A stretch of 64,000 nt of DNA, from the NCBI RefSeq assembly GCF_029338335.1, contig NZ_CP119796.1. One strand, written 5' to 3'. This DNA is from Halomontanus rarus. Lineage in GTDB: Archaea; Halobacteriota; Halobacteria; Halobacteriales; Natrialbaceae. The notes beneath the pieces were generated by a model. It did no database searches, had not been told where the DNA came from, and saw only the letters and a program-made list of their open reading frames with translations. Shown here one piece after another: positions 26,034 to 34,986 of this stretch (position 1 is its first letter; each line of letters opens with the position of its first letter). Made by a program: the position numbers and the translations under genes.

Positions 26034-26783
26034 TCATTCTAACGTGAAATCGGGTTCGAGGCCAGCCTTTTCGTAAAGTTCCCTTCTGGCCTCTTGGTCG
26101 TCTTGCTGCTCTGCCCGGGCCGCCTCGCCGACTCTCTTGGCGATTTCAATCGGAACAACGACGACCCCGTCGCCATCTGCAACGATTACATCTTCAGGTC
26201 GAACGAGAGAGCCGCTAATATTGACGGGGATCTGAATACCATCGAAAATGGTGCGCCCCGGAGTGATCGTTTTATTGACCATTTTCGAGTAGACGGGAAC
26301 TTCCTGCTTTATCAATTCGTCCGTGTCGCGAGGACCGCTATCCGTCACTAACCCGGCGGCCCCCTCTGCGACTAAGTCAAAAGTGTTCATAGAGCCGAAA
26401 ATACCAGTTGGGATGTCGTGGGACTCACAGACGATAACGTCGTGTTCCTGGATCTCGTTGCTGACCTGCTCATGGGGAAACATCGCTTCTTTTTCGTACA
26501 ACTCGTTTCGCCATTCCGTTACTGGCTCGAACCCGAGTTCATCGGGCAGATTCCGTCGACGGTTCGTCGGAAGGAACCGCATTGTATACGCGAAACCGAC
26601 GATGCGGTGGTCAAAGGACTCCATGTCTCGGTAGAGCGGCTCGATTTCCGGCGACATCCTGTTGAGACCGTATCCGAATCCGTAGAAGTCCAGACCATCC
26701 GAGACGTCAGTGACCCGCAAATCCCTATAAATCTCTACGATCTCTTCTCTCTCCTCTTCTGTTAGCGGTGTCTCGTAATCCAT
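26034..26783 (-). CDS. RraA/HMG-aldolase-family protein, copy 2
   Basis: A 249-residue paralogue of the RraA-type protein at 24848-25585. Long stretches are identical, for example REEI-EIYRD-RVTDV-DGLDF near the N terminus, LYRDMESFDHR, RFLPTNRRR, and the last 50 residues almost completely (VRPEDVIVADGDGVVVVPIE onwards). The active-site region reads VAEGAAGLVTDSGPRDTDEL, keeping the Arg-Asp pair. The middle differs and is longer (a MFPHEQVSNEI insert), so the two copies may act on related but not identical substrates. The ATG at 26783 is preferred over 26810, because the TATA-like box (26808-26820) lies 25-37 nt upstream of it. Confidence 0.85.
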   Translation of the reverse strand: MDYETPLTEEEREEIVEIYRDLRVTDVSDGLDFYGFGYGLNRMSPEIEPLYRDMESFDHRIVGFAYTMRFLPTNRRRNLPDELGFEPVTEWRNELYEKEAMFPHEQVSNEIQEHDVIVCESHDIPTGIFGSMNTFDLVAEGAAGLVTDSGPRDTDELIKQEVPVYSKMVNKTITPGRTIFDGIQIPVNISGSLVRPEDVIVADGDGVVVVPIEIAKRVGEAARAEQQDDQEARRELYEKAGLEPDFTLE

Positions 26784-26807
26784 CGCAAAGAAATGTGCAT
26801 TACAACA

Positions 26808-26820
26808 CATAATATAATTT
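26808..26820 (-). promoter_or_regulatory. TATA box of RraA copy 2
   Basis: The minus strand reads AAATTATATTATG here, about 25-37 nt before the ATG at 26783. It excludes the upstream in-frame start at 26810. Confidence 0.45.
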
Positions 26821-27191
26821 TTGCATAGACGCAGCGGCTGAGAGGGACCGTCGTTGTAGTCCTCTCGGGGACGAGGTAAAAAAAGGTAAGTCTATAGTCT
26901 GGTGATACCCGACCACCCGTCTTCATTTCGATCTGAATACATACTATACCAATAACTGTACTCGAACAGGACAGCACTCACAGATTAGCCGTTATCATCG
27001 TCGAAATCGAGCGATAAACAACTATCGCAATGGATTTTTCTCACCGTGGGTGGTGTATTCGACGATATTTGACCAGAAAATACGGTGAGCAGATACTACG
27101 GGGAGTATTGACTAAAGACGAAGGCGACGGCCGCTTTGTCGACGAGCCCACTACCGGAACACTATTGACAGTCTTTGTGGATTCGGTATCC
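26821..27191. other. Divergent gap between RraA copy 2 and the M24 gene
   Basis: This 370-bp stretch separates two divergent genes, so it should carry both promoters. An open frame runs in from 27030 in phase with the M24 gene, but its 54 codons do not resemble the family and have AT-richer codons. No palindromic operator is obvious to me. Confidence 0.4.
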
Positions 27192-28298
27192 ATGGATCGA
27201 TTCAGCGAGCGCACTCGAGAGCTCGAACGTCGTCTCGCGACCGAAGGTGCGGACGGTGCGATCATCGCGACCGGCCCGAATGCCTACTATTTCTCCGGCT
27301 TCACGGGAGAGCGCGACAGACACCTAGTCCTCCTGATTACTCCCGACGGGGAGCGGACGTTCGTCTCAGGAGCGTCCTACGTCGGGCAGGTCCGGGATAA
27401 CGCCAAACTCGGAGAGATTCTGTGCGTTCCCGACAACACCGCGGCGTCGGTCGTCGAGGGACTCGTCTCGGCTCTCCCCACCGCGGACGGTACGTACTTC
27501 GTCGACGACCGGATGCGGACCGAGGAGTCACACCGCATTAGGGCGGCGGTTCCGGACGCAACATTCGAATTGCTGAGCGAGGTGGTCGCGCCGATGCGGG
27601 TCACGAAAGACGAGACCGAACTCGACGGACTGCGTCGGGCGGCGCGGCTGACCGACGAGGTGTCGACGGAGATACGGAAACTCGGCACCGAAGCCGTCGG
27701 GATGACGGAACGCGAACTCGCGGTCGAAATCCGGACGCGTCTGCACGAGCGCGGGGCCGTCGGCGAGGCGTTCCCGGCGGTCGTCGCCGCGGGCCTGAAC
27801 GGCGCGCGGCCGACGGAGTATCGCCACGGCGACCGGGAGATTGGGGCCGGTGAGCCGGTCGTCGTCGACTTCGGCGGATTCTTCGACGGGTACGCGAGCG
27901 ACCAGACGCGGACCGTGGTCTTCGACGGCGACCCGCCCGAGGGCTTCGTTGAGGCCCACGGAGTCGTCTACGCGGCGCTCGAAGCCGGCGTCGCGGCGGC
28001 GACGCCCGGCGCGACAGGCGGCGACATCGATGCCGCGGCTCGCGAGGTCATCGAAGAGGCGGGTTACGGCGAGCAGTTCACGACCGGCACCGGCCACGGC
28101 GTCGGACTCCGCGGGCACGAACCGCCGTCGATCAGCCCGGGCTCCGAGGACGAACTCCGAGAGGGGATGGTCTTCAGTGTCGAACCCGGGATCTACGTCG
28201 AGGGCGAGTGGGGCGTGCGCCTGGAGACGATCGTCGCACTGACCGCGGACGGCCCCGAACCGCTCAACGAATCGCCTTACACCTGGAAGCCGCTGTAG
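27192..28298 (+). CDS. M24-family Xaa-Pro peptidase / creatinase-type hydrolase
   Basis: A 368-residue pita-bread protein. Residues 1-135 are the N-terminal creatinase-type domain (GADGAIIATGPNAYYFSGFT); the rest is the M24 catalytic domain. All five metal ligands are visible: the two Asp in VVDFGGFFDGYASDQTRT, His in GTGHGVGL, Glu in SVEPGIYVEG and Glu in VRLETIVAL. The family contains Xaa-Pro aminopeptidases and creatinases. The ATG at 27192 is chosen as the start because MDRFSERTRELERRL begins the family-like part. Its place among sugar-acid genes suggests a small-molecule amidohydrolase role is possible. A broken relative lies at 46026-46267. Confidence 0.88.
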   Translation: MDRFSERTRELERRLATEGADGAIIATGPNAYYFSGFTGERDRHLVLLITPDGERTFVSGASYVGQVRDNAKLGEILCVPDNTAASVVEGLVSALPTADGTYFVDDRMRTEESHRIRAAVPDATFELLSEVVAPMRVTKDETELDGLRRAARLTDEVSTEIRKLGTEAVGMTERELAVEIRTRLHERGAVGEAFPAVVAAGLNGARPTEYRHGDREIGAGEPVVVDFGGFFDGYASDQTRTVVFDGDPPEGFVEAHGVVYAALEAGVAAATPGATGGDIDAAAREVIEEAGYGEQFTTGTGHGVGLRGHEPPSISPGSEDELREGMVFSVEPGIYVEGEWGVRLETIVALTADGPEPLNESPYTWKPL

Positions 28299-28395
28299 CC
28301 GCGGCCTGACCACTCGGCCCTGTCGGACGGCCGCGTCGGATCGCAGCCGGGTCACCAATTCTTATGGGGACCCGTGTTGTCGTTCCGAACGTTCC

Positions 28396-29265
28396 ATGCA
28401 AGAGATCGGACTCATCGGCGTTGGATACATCGGGAAGATCTTCCTGGACGAACTGCGCGATGCCGACTACTCAGTAACGGTGTTCGACATCGACGACTCG
28501 AAGGTAACGTACGCTACAGACCGTGGTGCGTCGGCGGCCGACAGCCCGGCCGAAATCGGCCGCGAATCGGACGCCGTCCTCATGGCCGTCCCGGGGACAC
28601 CCGAGGTCGAGGCGACGATGGAGGGCGACGACGGTCTCCTAGCCGGACTGGACGGCGGCGAACTCGTCATCGATGCGACGACGACCCACCCCGACACATC
28701 CGTCGTGTGCGAGAAGCTGTGCGAGGAGGCTGGCGTCGACTTCGTCGAGGCGACTATCACCGGCGGGGCTCCGCGCGAGGGCGACCACATGATGGTCGGC
28801 GGGACCGAGGAACGTTACGAGCGAGCCTCGGAGATCCTCGACGTGATCTGTGCCGATCACGCCCGTATCGGCCCGATTCCGCAAGGGACGGTGTTCAAGC
28901 TCGGACTGCAGATGCGTTACGCCGGCCACCACGCCATCGACGCGGAGATTGTCGAGTTCGTCCGAGACAACGGTGTCGACCCCCGCTACTTCACCGACTT
29001 CCTCGGGTTCGACGTCTGGGAGAAGTACTTCACCGGCGACTTCTCCCAGGACATCGAGGGACTGGGCGGCCTCGCGATTTGGCACAAGGACATCGGGTAC
29101 GCCCGCGAGTTCGCCCATGGGAACGGGACCGCGCTGCCGCTTAACGGCGTCGTCCACGAGGCCTACAAGGCGACCGTCCGCCGTACCGATGAGGGTGAGG
29201 GCCACGCGTCCGCGCTCGTCAAATACTGGCTGGCTCTCAACGACGCCGAGGACCGGTACGAGTAG
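28396..29265 (+). CDS. 3-hydroxyisobutyrate-dehydrogenase-family oxidoreductase
   Basis: A 289-residue NAD(P)-dependent dehydrogenase. The Rossmann motif GVGYIGK is at 8-14, the substrate motif TGGAPREG at about 122-129 and the catalytic Lys is Lys168 in GTVFKLGLQM. The C-terminal half is the all-helical domain (GLGGLAIWHKDIGYA, then AYKATVRRTDEGEG). Family members oxidise 3-hydroxyacids such as 3-hydroxyisobutyrate, tartronate semialdehyde (2-hydroxy-3-oxopropionate) or sugar acids. It follows the M24 gene on the same strand after 97 bp. An internally deleted copy is at 32397-32882. Confidence 0.88.
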   Translation: MQEIGLIGVGYIGKIFLDELRDADYSVTVFDIDDSKVTYATDRGASAADSPAEIGRESDAVLMAVPGTPEVEATMEGDDGLLAGLDGGELVIDATTTHPDTSVVCEKLCEEAGVDFVEATITGGAPREGDHMMVGGTEERYERASEILDVICADHARIGPIPQGTVFKLGLQMRYAGHHAIDAEIVEFVRDNGVDPRYFTDFLGFDVWEKYFTGDFSQDIEGLGGLAIWHKDIGYAREFAHGNGTALPLNGVVHEAYKATVRRTDEGEGHASALVKYWLALNDAEDRYE

Positions 29266-29287
29266 CCGGGCAGTCGAGGGTTTCGCG

Positions 29288-30418
29288 TTAATTGATGCGA
29301 TACTCCTCGACCACGTCGTCGTCGAGTTCCAGGCCCAGTCCGGGCGCGTCCGGCGGTTCGATGACGCCACCGTCTTGGACGTAGATGTCTGACTGGTTGG
29401 CGACGTACGGGCTGGCGATATATTCGCCGGGGTCGCCGATCTCGTCCGAGTAGACGCCGAACTCGATGAGTGAGGAGACGGGACAGGCGGCCGCGACGTG
29501 GAGGCTCGCGGAATAGTTGATCGCCGGTCCGAACGCGTGGGGCACGAGAACCTTGTCGTAGGGCTCGATCAGCGTTCCGACGCGGTGGGCCGCGGTGATC
29601 CCGCCGCAGTAATCGAGCGCGGGCTGATAAATCTCCAGCGCGTTCGCCTCGAGGTGATCGATCGCCGGATAGTGTGCAACATGATTCTGGTAGCCGGAGA
29701 TTGGGACCGACAGCTGGTCGTTCAGCTGCGCCTGACCTTGGATGTTCGTGTGCGAGACGGGTTCTTCGAACCACTCCAGGCCGTATTCGCTGGCCGTCTC
29801 CCCGACCTTCATCGCGTCTTTGACGTCGTAGGTCGTGTTCGAATCGATGGCGAGCCCGAGTTCGTCGGGAATGTTCGTCGCCACCTCCGCGATCTTCTCG
29901 CGATCGTTCTCGACGCCGTGGCCCGCGACGATCTTCATCGTGGGAAAGCCTTTGTCCGCAAGCCACTGACCGTCCTCGACGAGCTGATCGGCGGGCTTCG
30001 AGAGTGGAAACGTTGCATAGGCTCTCAGTTCACCGGCAGCCCCACCGAGCAGTTCGTAGACGGGTTTTCCGGCGTCTTTCCCCTTGATATCCCAGAGGGC
30101 CTCGTCGATCGCGCTCATCGCGCGGTAGGAGCCTTCTCGCTTGACGTGAACATACATCTCATGCCAACAAGACGTGACGTCCCGCGGGTCTTTCCCCTGA
30201 AGTTCGTGTCCTACTGCCTCCATTCCCTTTGCGGCGGTCAGCGCTTTATGTCCGGAGGGGTCGTCTAGATACGTCTCTCCTAATCCGACGATCCCTTCGT
30301 CCGTATGTACCTTCGCGACGACCGGCGTGACCGTCGCGTCGAACGACTCCTTGCCACCTGGTAGAGATACTGTGTCGATAGCGCTCTCTAGCACTATCGG
30401 CTCGATTTTCTTGATCTG
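29288..30418 (-). CDS. Enolase-superfamily (mandelate racemase/muconate lactonizing type) protein
   Basis: About 376 residues. The N-terminal capping domain (VVAKVHTDEGIVGLGETYL) and the C-terminal barrel are present. The barrel has a Lys in PTMKIVAGHG, the metal ligand Asp in LAIDSNTTYD and Glu in EWFEEPVSH. Where a third acidic ligand is usual (G-G-E-N), this protein reads G-Y-Q-N (ISGYQNHVAH). The later VLVPHAFGPAI supplies the His. Members dehydrate or racemise sugar acids. The frame is open from a GTG at 30436, but a TATA-like box (30445-30453) sits 27-35 nt from the GTG at 30418, so that start is used. It is convergent with the HIBADH-type gene, with 22 bp between the stops. Confidence 0.85.
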   Translation of the reverse strand, partial: QIKKIEPIVLESAIDTVSLPGGKESFDATVTPVVAKVHTDEGIVGLGETYLDDPSGHKALTAAKGMEAVGHELQGKDPRDVTSCWHEMYVHVKREGSYRAMSAIDEALWDIKGKDAGKPVYELLGGAAGELRAYATFPLSKPADQLVEDGQWLADKGFPTMKIVAGHGVENDREKIAEVATNIPDELGLAIDSNTTYDVKDAMKVGETASEYGLEWFEEPVSHTNIQGQAQLNDQLSVPISGYQNHVAHYPAIDHLEANALEIYQPALDYCGGITAAHRVGTLIEPYDKVLVPHAFGPAINYSASLHVAAACPVSSLIEFGVYSDEIGDPGEYIASPYVANQSDIYVQDGGVIEPPDAPGLGLELDDDVVEEYRIN

Positions 30419-30444
30419 CACGATAACCACTATCACGGTGACTG

Positions 30445-30453
30445 TAATTAAAT
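30445..30453 (-). promoter_or_regulatory. TATA box deciding the start of the enolase-superfamily gene
   Basis: The minus strand reads ATTTAATTA 27-35 nt upstream of the GTG at 30418 but only 9-17 nt from the GTG at 30436. This favours 30418 for a leaderless transcript. Confidence 0.45.
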
Positions 30454-30612
30454 CTATCTGTGGAGATGGCGGACAGACGCCTCATGCGACCGAACCCGGT
30501 TCGTGGGCGCAACCACCCATGAAATGATTACTCCACACTCATATGTCCCCATTGTCGAACAACTCGCATTGATTACAGGCGACTTTGAATGAGCTATATG
30601 TGAACAGACCGC

Positions 30613-30690
30613 ATGAAGGGGAAAACGGTTAAATCGACACGAACACTGTTCGACATCATTGAATCGAACACGCTGCTCGGAAAGCCAGTG
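30613..30690 (+). pseudogene. IclR-regulator 5' fragment
   Basis: The first 26 codons (KTVKSTRTLFDIIESNTLLG) match the N terminus of the intact IclR-family gene at 33077 (KTIKSTQTAFDIIDIIAS). The helix-turn-helix does not follow; the sequence diverges and the frame ends at 30858 without any further resemblance. It looks like the truncated start of a second IclR regulator, placed divergently from the enolase-superfamily gene. Confidence 0.55.
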
Positions 30691-31437
30691 ATCAGCATAT
30701 CGGCCGATGATCCATCTGCTCCTCTGTTTGACAGCAGTGATAGAGGGCCCGTTACAGGAAGGAACGCAAATATTGGGGTCGTGTTTGATAACCGCGTTCT
30801 TGTACCGCGAAGAACCAGCCTAGTTCCCATATTGTGGTGTGGTAACACTCCATATTAATGTATAAACTAAATAGGATAACAACCATATGGCTGTAATTAT
30901 AACGTTTGAATATGATCACAGACGAGATGAAGAGCGTCCAACCCTGTCAACGATGTTGATAGGCTTCCCGGGTCCAAAAACACGGGTGAACACCCATGGA
31001 CCGAAACGAGAGTGTTTTTGTGTTACTTTTCGTTCGGTTCGTTCCTAGGAAACATGTAAGCGACTCAACTCAGAAAGTCGTAATATCCTATTCGGCATCT
31101 AGGACGCCAACTAAGCGGTCGGTCAGAAAGCGAAACTCCACCTTTGGGTCGCCTCTGGTTCCTCAAAGAAATCTCTGTTTTCCTCCTCGCACGTTTCTGT
31201 CCACCATCTCGGATGGCGTCAACGCTGCAGGGAGTTCCGAAGGGGCTACCGGTGACCATCTCAATGGCATTGCTATCCGAGCCGGAATGATGCTCGCGGT
31301 GATGCAGTGGCTGGTGGCTCCTTCACAGACGGTAAAGAATGCCACTGCAATGGAGATGGTTTCTAGCGGATTCACGCCGAATATTTCTCTAGCGTGGTAT
31401 TTTCTGCGCTTCCACTGAATCGCCGACTACAACGCTT
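30691..31437. other. Gap with no supported gene
   Basis: About 750 bp of low-complexity and AT-rich DNA followed by a piece of normal GC. A 140-codon frame at 30996-31418 has no recognisable family and no promoter-like box. It may be a decayed gene from the rearrangement that truncated the IclR fragment. Confidence 0.4.
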
Positions 31438-32397
31438 TCACTCGAGGTCATTAACCGGGTTCTTTGGCGCGTTCTCTCGAATTATTCCTGCGACGTCCTG
31501 CGTGACGGTCCTGCGCATTTCGGCCATCGACTCCTCTGAGTACCACGCAACGTGGGGCGTACAGACGACGTTCTCGTGTTCGATCAGGGAGGTGTCCTCG
31601 GGAGGTTCTACGGGCATCACGTCGAGACCAGCGCCGGCGATTTCCCTTCGTTGAAGTGCGGTATGGAGATCATTAGTGTCGATTACCGCACCACGAGCAG
31701 TGTTGACGATAATCGCGTGATCTTGCATCTGTGAAAAGGCGTCGGCATCGAACATCCGTTTCGTTTCGTCGGTCAGCGGAACGTGAACCGAGAGGACATC
31801 GGAGGTCGACAGTAACTCACCGAAGTCGACTTTGTCGACGCCCTGATCGGTCAACTCAGTCCGTGACAGGTACGGATCGTAGGCGACATAGTCGAGATCG
31901 AACCCGCCGAGAAGTGTCATCAGGTGCTGTGGAATCTTCCCAAATCCAGCGAATCCGATGGTCTTCCCACTGATTCGATTAATCGGTTTTCCTTCCGTCC
32001 AGTCCCATCGACCGTCCTTGATGGCCCGATCGTATCCTGAGACGTTTCGAAGGCAGTTGAGCATCAGCGATAACGAGTGCGTCGACACTTCCTCTTCGCA
32101 GTACGACGGGACGTTCACCACCCAGACGCCGTGGTTGGTCGCGGCGTCGAGGTCGACGTTATCGACACCGATTCCGTATCGGCCAACCGCTCGCAGGTCC
32201 TCGAGTTCGTCGAACACTGTCTCAGAGATCGTTGCGTATTGGACGAGCAAAGCGTTCGCCTCTGGAACTGCATCAACGATGTCCGACGGGCTTTCGGCAT
32301 CAACGGTCACTAGTTCTGCGTCCATTTCCTCGAGAGCAGCGGATTCGATCGACAGATCTGGAAAGTCAAAGTCTGTGACAGCGATCGTGTACGTCAT
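31438..32397 (-). CDS. D-2-hydroxyacid dehydrogenase (C-terminal-binding-protein type)
   Basis: A 319-residue NAD-dependent dehydrogenase. The nucleotide-binding region reads IGFAGFGKIPQHL, with Pro in place of the third Gly of the usual GxGxxG. The catalytic triad is visible: Arg in NTARGAVIDT, Glu in VMPVEPPED and His in CTPHVAWYSEE. The N-terminal half carries VGRYGIGVDNVDLDAA. Members reduce 2-keto acids or oxidise D-2-hydroxyacids. Its ATG overlaps the TGA of the truncated HIBADH-like gene by one base (TGATG), so it is translationally coupled to a broken gene; this coupling may be why the broken frame is still kept open. Confidence 0.88.
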   Translation of the reverse strand: MTYTIAVTDFDFPDLSIESAALEEMDAELVTVDAESPSDIVDAVPEANALLVQYATISETVFDELEDLRAVGRYGIGVDNVDLDAATNHGVWVVNVPSYCEEEVSTHSLSLMLNCLRNVSGYDRAIKDGRWDWTEGKPINRISGKTIGFAGFGKIPQHLMTLLGGFDLDYVAYDPYLSRTELTDQGVDKVDFGELLSTSDVLSVHVPLTDETKRMFDADAFSQMQDHAIIVNTARGAVIDTNDLHTALQRREIAGAGLDVMPVEPPEDTSLIEHENVVCTPHVAWYSEESMAEMRRTVTQDVAGIIRENAPKNPVNDLE

Positions 32398-32882
32398 CAG
32401 TACCAGACCTCTGCGTCGTTGAGTCGTTGCCAGTATCTGATGAGCGCTGCTGCATGACCTTCCTCGTCAGTTACTCGACGAGTTGCCGCCTTACAAGCCT
32501 CGTGAATAAGGCTATTCAAGGGCACTGCTGTGTCGTTCTCTGTCGGAACTTGCTTGATGTATCCGATATCTTTGTGCCAAATGGATAGGCCGCCGAGTCT
32601 GTTGATATCTTGTCTAAAGTCATTTGTCATGTGATTTTTCCAAACTCTCGTCTCGAGTAAGTCGTTCAGTAGTTCCGGATCAATGTCGTCGTCTCGGGGA
32701 AACTCGACGAGTTCGGTATCGACCGCGTGGTGCCCGGCATACCGCATCTGGAGGGCTCGTTTGAAGATTGTTCCTTTTCCAACCGATCCGATTCGGATGT
32801 GATCGCCACGGAGCGTTTTGAGGACATCGTTCGCAATGGCGTAATTCTCTGCTGTCCCGCTGATCAACCCAATCTCTTGCAT
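32397..32882 (-). pseudogene. Internally deleted HIBADH-type dehydrogenase
   Basis: A 161-residue frame that aligns with both ends of the 289-residue enzyme at 28396. The first seven residues (MQEIGLI) are the same, then residues 8-134 of the full-length enzyme (the whole Rossmann domain and substrate motif) are missing. The helical domain continues with the catalytic Lys41 (GTIFKRALQMRYAGHHA) to the end (NDAEVWY). The deletion keeps the frame. It cannot bind NAD but could still fold as a helical dimerisation domain. It is followed by the hydroxyacid dehydrogenase with a one-base overlap. A TATA-like box (TTTATAC) lies about 30 nt upstream. Confidence 0.75.
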
Positions 32883-33076
32883 ACGTACGTCTGATAGAGT
32901 GTGTTAATATTGTATAAATATTTCCCCGTTGGTAGATAATGGCTATCTAGGTAGAAAGAATTCATCGCGTCTTGTGCGAACATGAGCTTGAGTTGGCAAG
33001 ACATCTCTGACGATGAAGAAAACGTCACCATTGTCGAACAGTAAAAGATAACACAGACTAGTTCGTTATAGGTCAT

Positions 33077-33871
33077 ATGGGAACAAAGGACACACGAGAC
33101 AAGACAATCAAATCAACACAGACGGCGTTCGACATCATAGATATTATCGCGAGTCGGGATCGACCGAGTACGACTGAGATCGCAACAGAAGTTGAGTATT
33201 CCCGGAGTACCGTCCACTACCACCTGAAGACGCTCAAACAGAATCGGTACGTGATCCAAGACGATGACGGCCTTCGACTCGGATTGCGGATGGCGCGACT
33301 CGGCAACTTGGCGCTCGAACAACACGGTCTCAGGGGCGTTATTGAGAAACCAGCCGACAATCTATCCACAGAAGCGAATGCAACTGCACACGTCGCGGTC
33401 AAGGAACAAAACAAACTGGTCTGGTTGTATCGGTCAGAAGACCACGAATTAGATGAGTTTGTGGTGGATCCCGGAATGGAGACGGACATCCACTGTACGG
33501 CGTACGGGCAAGCGATTCTGGCACATATCCCATCCGACACCGTCGATGAGATAGTCGGCACATACGGATTGCCAGCGAAAACGGACCAAACGCTAACGAC
33601 TCGAGAGGAATTCGACGACAGACTCTCCACCATCCGGAAATTGGGCTTCGCCTACAGTGCAGAAGAGCACACTACTGGCGTGAGCAGTATCGCTGCACCA
33701 ATTATCGATGACCAGACCGACGAGGTCGTCGGCGCGATCGGTATTAGCGACCGCGATGATCAGATCAGTAATCCGTACAAACACACTAAAGCGAGGCGCT
33801 TCTCCGACGCACTTCCGGGACTCGTTCAGCAGGCCGCACAGATCGCTGGCGACAAGGTAACCAACATGTAA
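33077..33871 (+). CDS. IclR-family transcriptional regulator
   Basis: A 264-residue regulator. Residues about 10-75 are the winged helix-turn-helix (TAFDIIDIIASRDRPSTTEI then YSRSTVHYHLKTLKQNRYV). Residues 85-255 are the IclR effector-binding domain, with THVAVKEQNK-type strand, ILAHIPSDTVDEI and GVSSIAAPIIDDQTDEVVGA. Such proteins sense small carboxylic or aromatic acids and control uptake and breakdown genes. It is divergent from the truncated HIBADH-like/hydroxyacid dehydrogenase pair, separated by 194 bp. It is the most likely regulator of the catabolic island. The low-GC codon use fits its neighbours. Confidence 0.92.
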   Translation: MGTKDTRDKTIKSTQTAFDIIDIIASRDRPSTTEIATEVEYSRSTVHYHLKTLKQNRYVIQDDDGLRLGLRMARLGNLALEQHGLRGVIEKPADNLSTEANATAHVAVKEQNKLVWLYRSEDHELDEFVVDPGMETDIHCTAYGQAILAHIPSDTVDEIVGTYGLPAKTDQTLTTREEFDDRLSTIRKLGFAYSAEEHTTGVSSIAAPIIDDQTDEVVGAIGISDRDDQISNPYKHTKARRFSDALPGLVQQAAQIAGDKVTNM

Positions 33872-34193
33872 AGAGTGCCTGTTACAGCGCAATGTCAGTT
33901 CAACATGATAGACGAGTGTGCCACTTGGGATAGTATACCTACAAGACAATCAAGCGTCCCTGAGGTTGGTCAACTGAATCAATCCGTCTCTTGAGAACGA
34001 ATCCGTTTGGTTAATTCGATCTCAACACATCAATTACAACCATACGATTGTAACCCATAGGTGACTTAACTATAATCACGTGGTAGTGAACTCGAGGGTG
34101 ATTCGGGGATTCATCCACCGATTGGTCCAGAGTGCTGCTCGGAGACCTGATTCGGGATATCGGATCTATTGAATCCGCAGAGAGCAATAGGTT
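33872..34193. other. Gap between IclR gene and IS5 remnant
   Basis: About 320 bp; no gene seen. AT-rich words near 34020-34080 could be promoter or remnant ends but have no gene at the right distance. Confidence 0.4.
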
Positions 34194-34830
34194 TCATTGT
34201 TTGATAGCTTGTTCAACGTTGTAGACTACGGCAGCGAGTACGATTTCTCGAAACTGGCGATACCACGCACGCGCTCGTATGGCGGAGTCGGACGAGCGCT
34301 TGATCACCGAGTTAACGGTTTCACAGATCGACCGCTAATTGTAGAACTTATCTTCGATCCGTGCGTTGCGCGCGTGATCGTACGATGCGAAAACCCGATG
34401 TTTGATCAGGGTCTCACGTCTTTTGAGGTAGTGACTCGACGCCTGTTGGCGGTCGAAGTATGTGGCGTCGATGGCGGCGTGTAGAGAGTGGGTGAGCAAC
34501 TCCGACGAGAGTTGGGCAACTCTCGCCAGATTTGCATCGGTGCTCAGTCGAACGATTTGCAGAGCGCGGATGGACGGGGAACTCATCCCGCTCAAGATCA
34601 AGCGCGGTTCGTATCCGCTTTATCTCTTCGGCCCAATCGAGGGCTTCTTGGAGTGGTGCTTCTATGTGAAGACGAAGAAAATGCAGGATAGCGTACTTCC
34701 AGCTGGCAATTCCGTTGCCGGCTGGATGGCTGATCCACATCAGCGCGATATCAGTACGTTTTCGTGCGGTTGAGGCAGCCTGTTTAACGAAGCGAAAGAG
34801 AGTCTTTTGCACAAAGCTTCTTCTCCCCAT
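34194..34830 (-). pseudogene. IS5-family transposase with internal deletion
   Basis: On the minus strand the N-terminal part of an IS5-family transposase is intact in outline (TLFRFVKQAASTARKRTDIA, then WKYAILHFLRLHIEAPLQEA and RTALDLERDEFP). The frame then shifts and gives AAIDATYFDRQQASSHYLKR, joins directly to LIKHRVFASYDHARNARIED and ends with a C-terminal REIVLAAVVYNVEQAIK. About 80 residues holding the second part of the DDE core are missing between RRE and LIKHR. It cannot work. It belongs to another IS5 subgroup than the remnant at 9.6-10.4 kb. Confidence 0.75.
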
Positions 34831-34986
34831 TTTAATTCAATTATTCTAGTGATTCACTCCGATGCCTTCGTTAGATTTAATAGAACCGGCATATCCAGAA
34901 CATGTGTCCTTCATAGTCAGTTGAGTTATGATTATCATGTCTCGAAAAGATCGATCAACATGAAGGAAGGACTCCAGCTTTACGTT

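Noticed and set aside
27528..28358. A 276-codon minus-strand frame opposite the M24 gene
   Set aside because: A shadow frame; the plus-strand gene has all five metal ligands and family motifs.
29498..30268. A 256-codon plus-strand frame opposite the first enolase-superfamily gene
   Set aside because: Shadow of a real gene; no start context and no recognisable domain.
30996..31418. A 140-codon plus-strand frame in the gap before the hydroxyacid dehydrogenase
   Set aside because: No family resemblance, no TATA-like box at the right spacing, mixed composition. Left as unexplained gap DNA.
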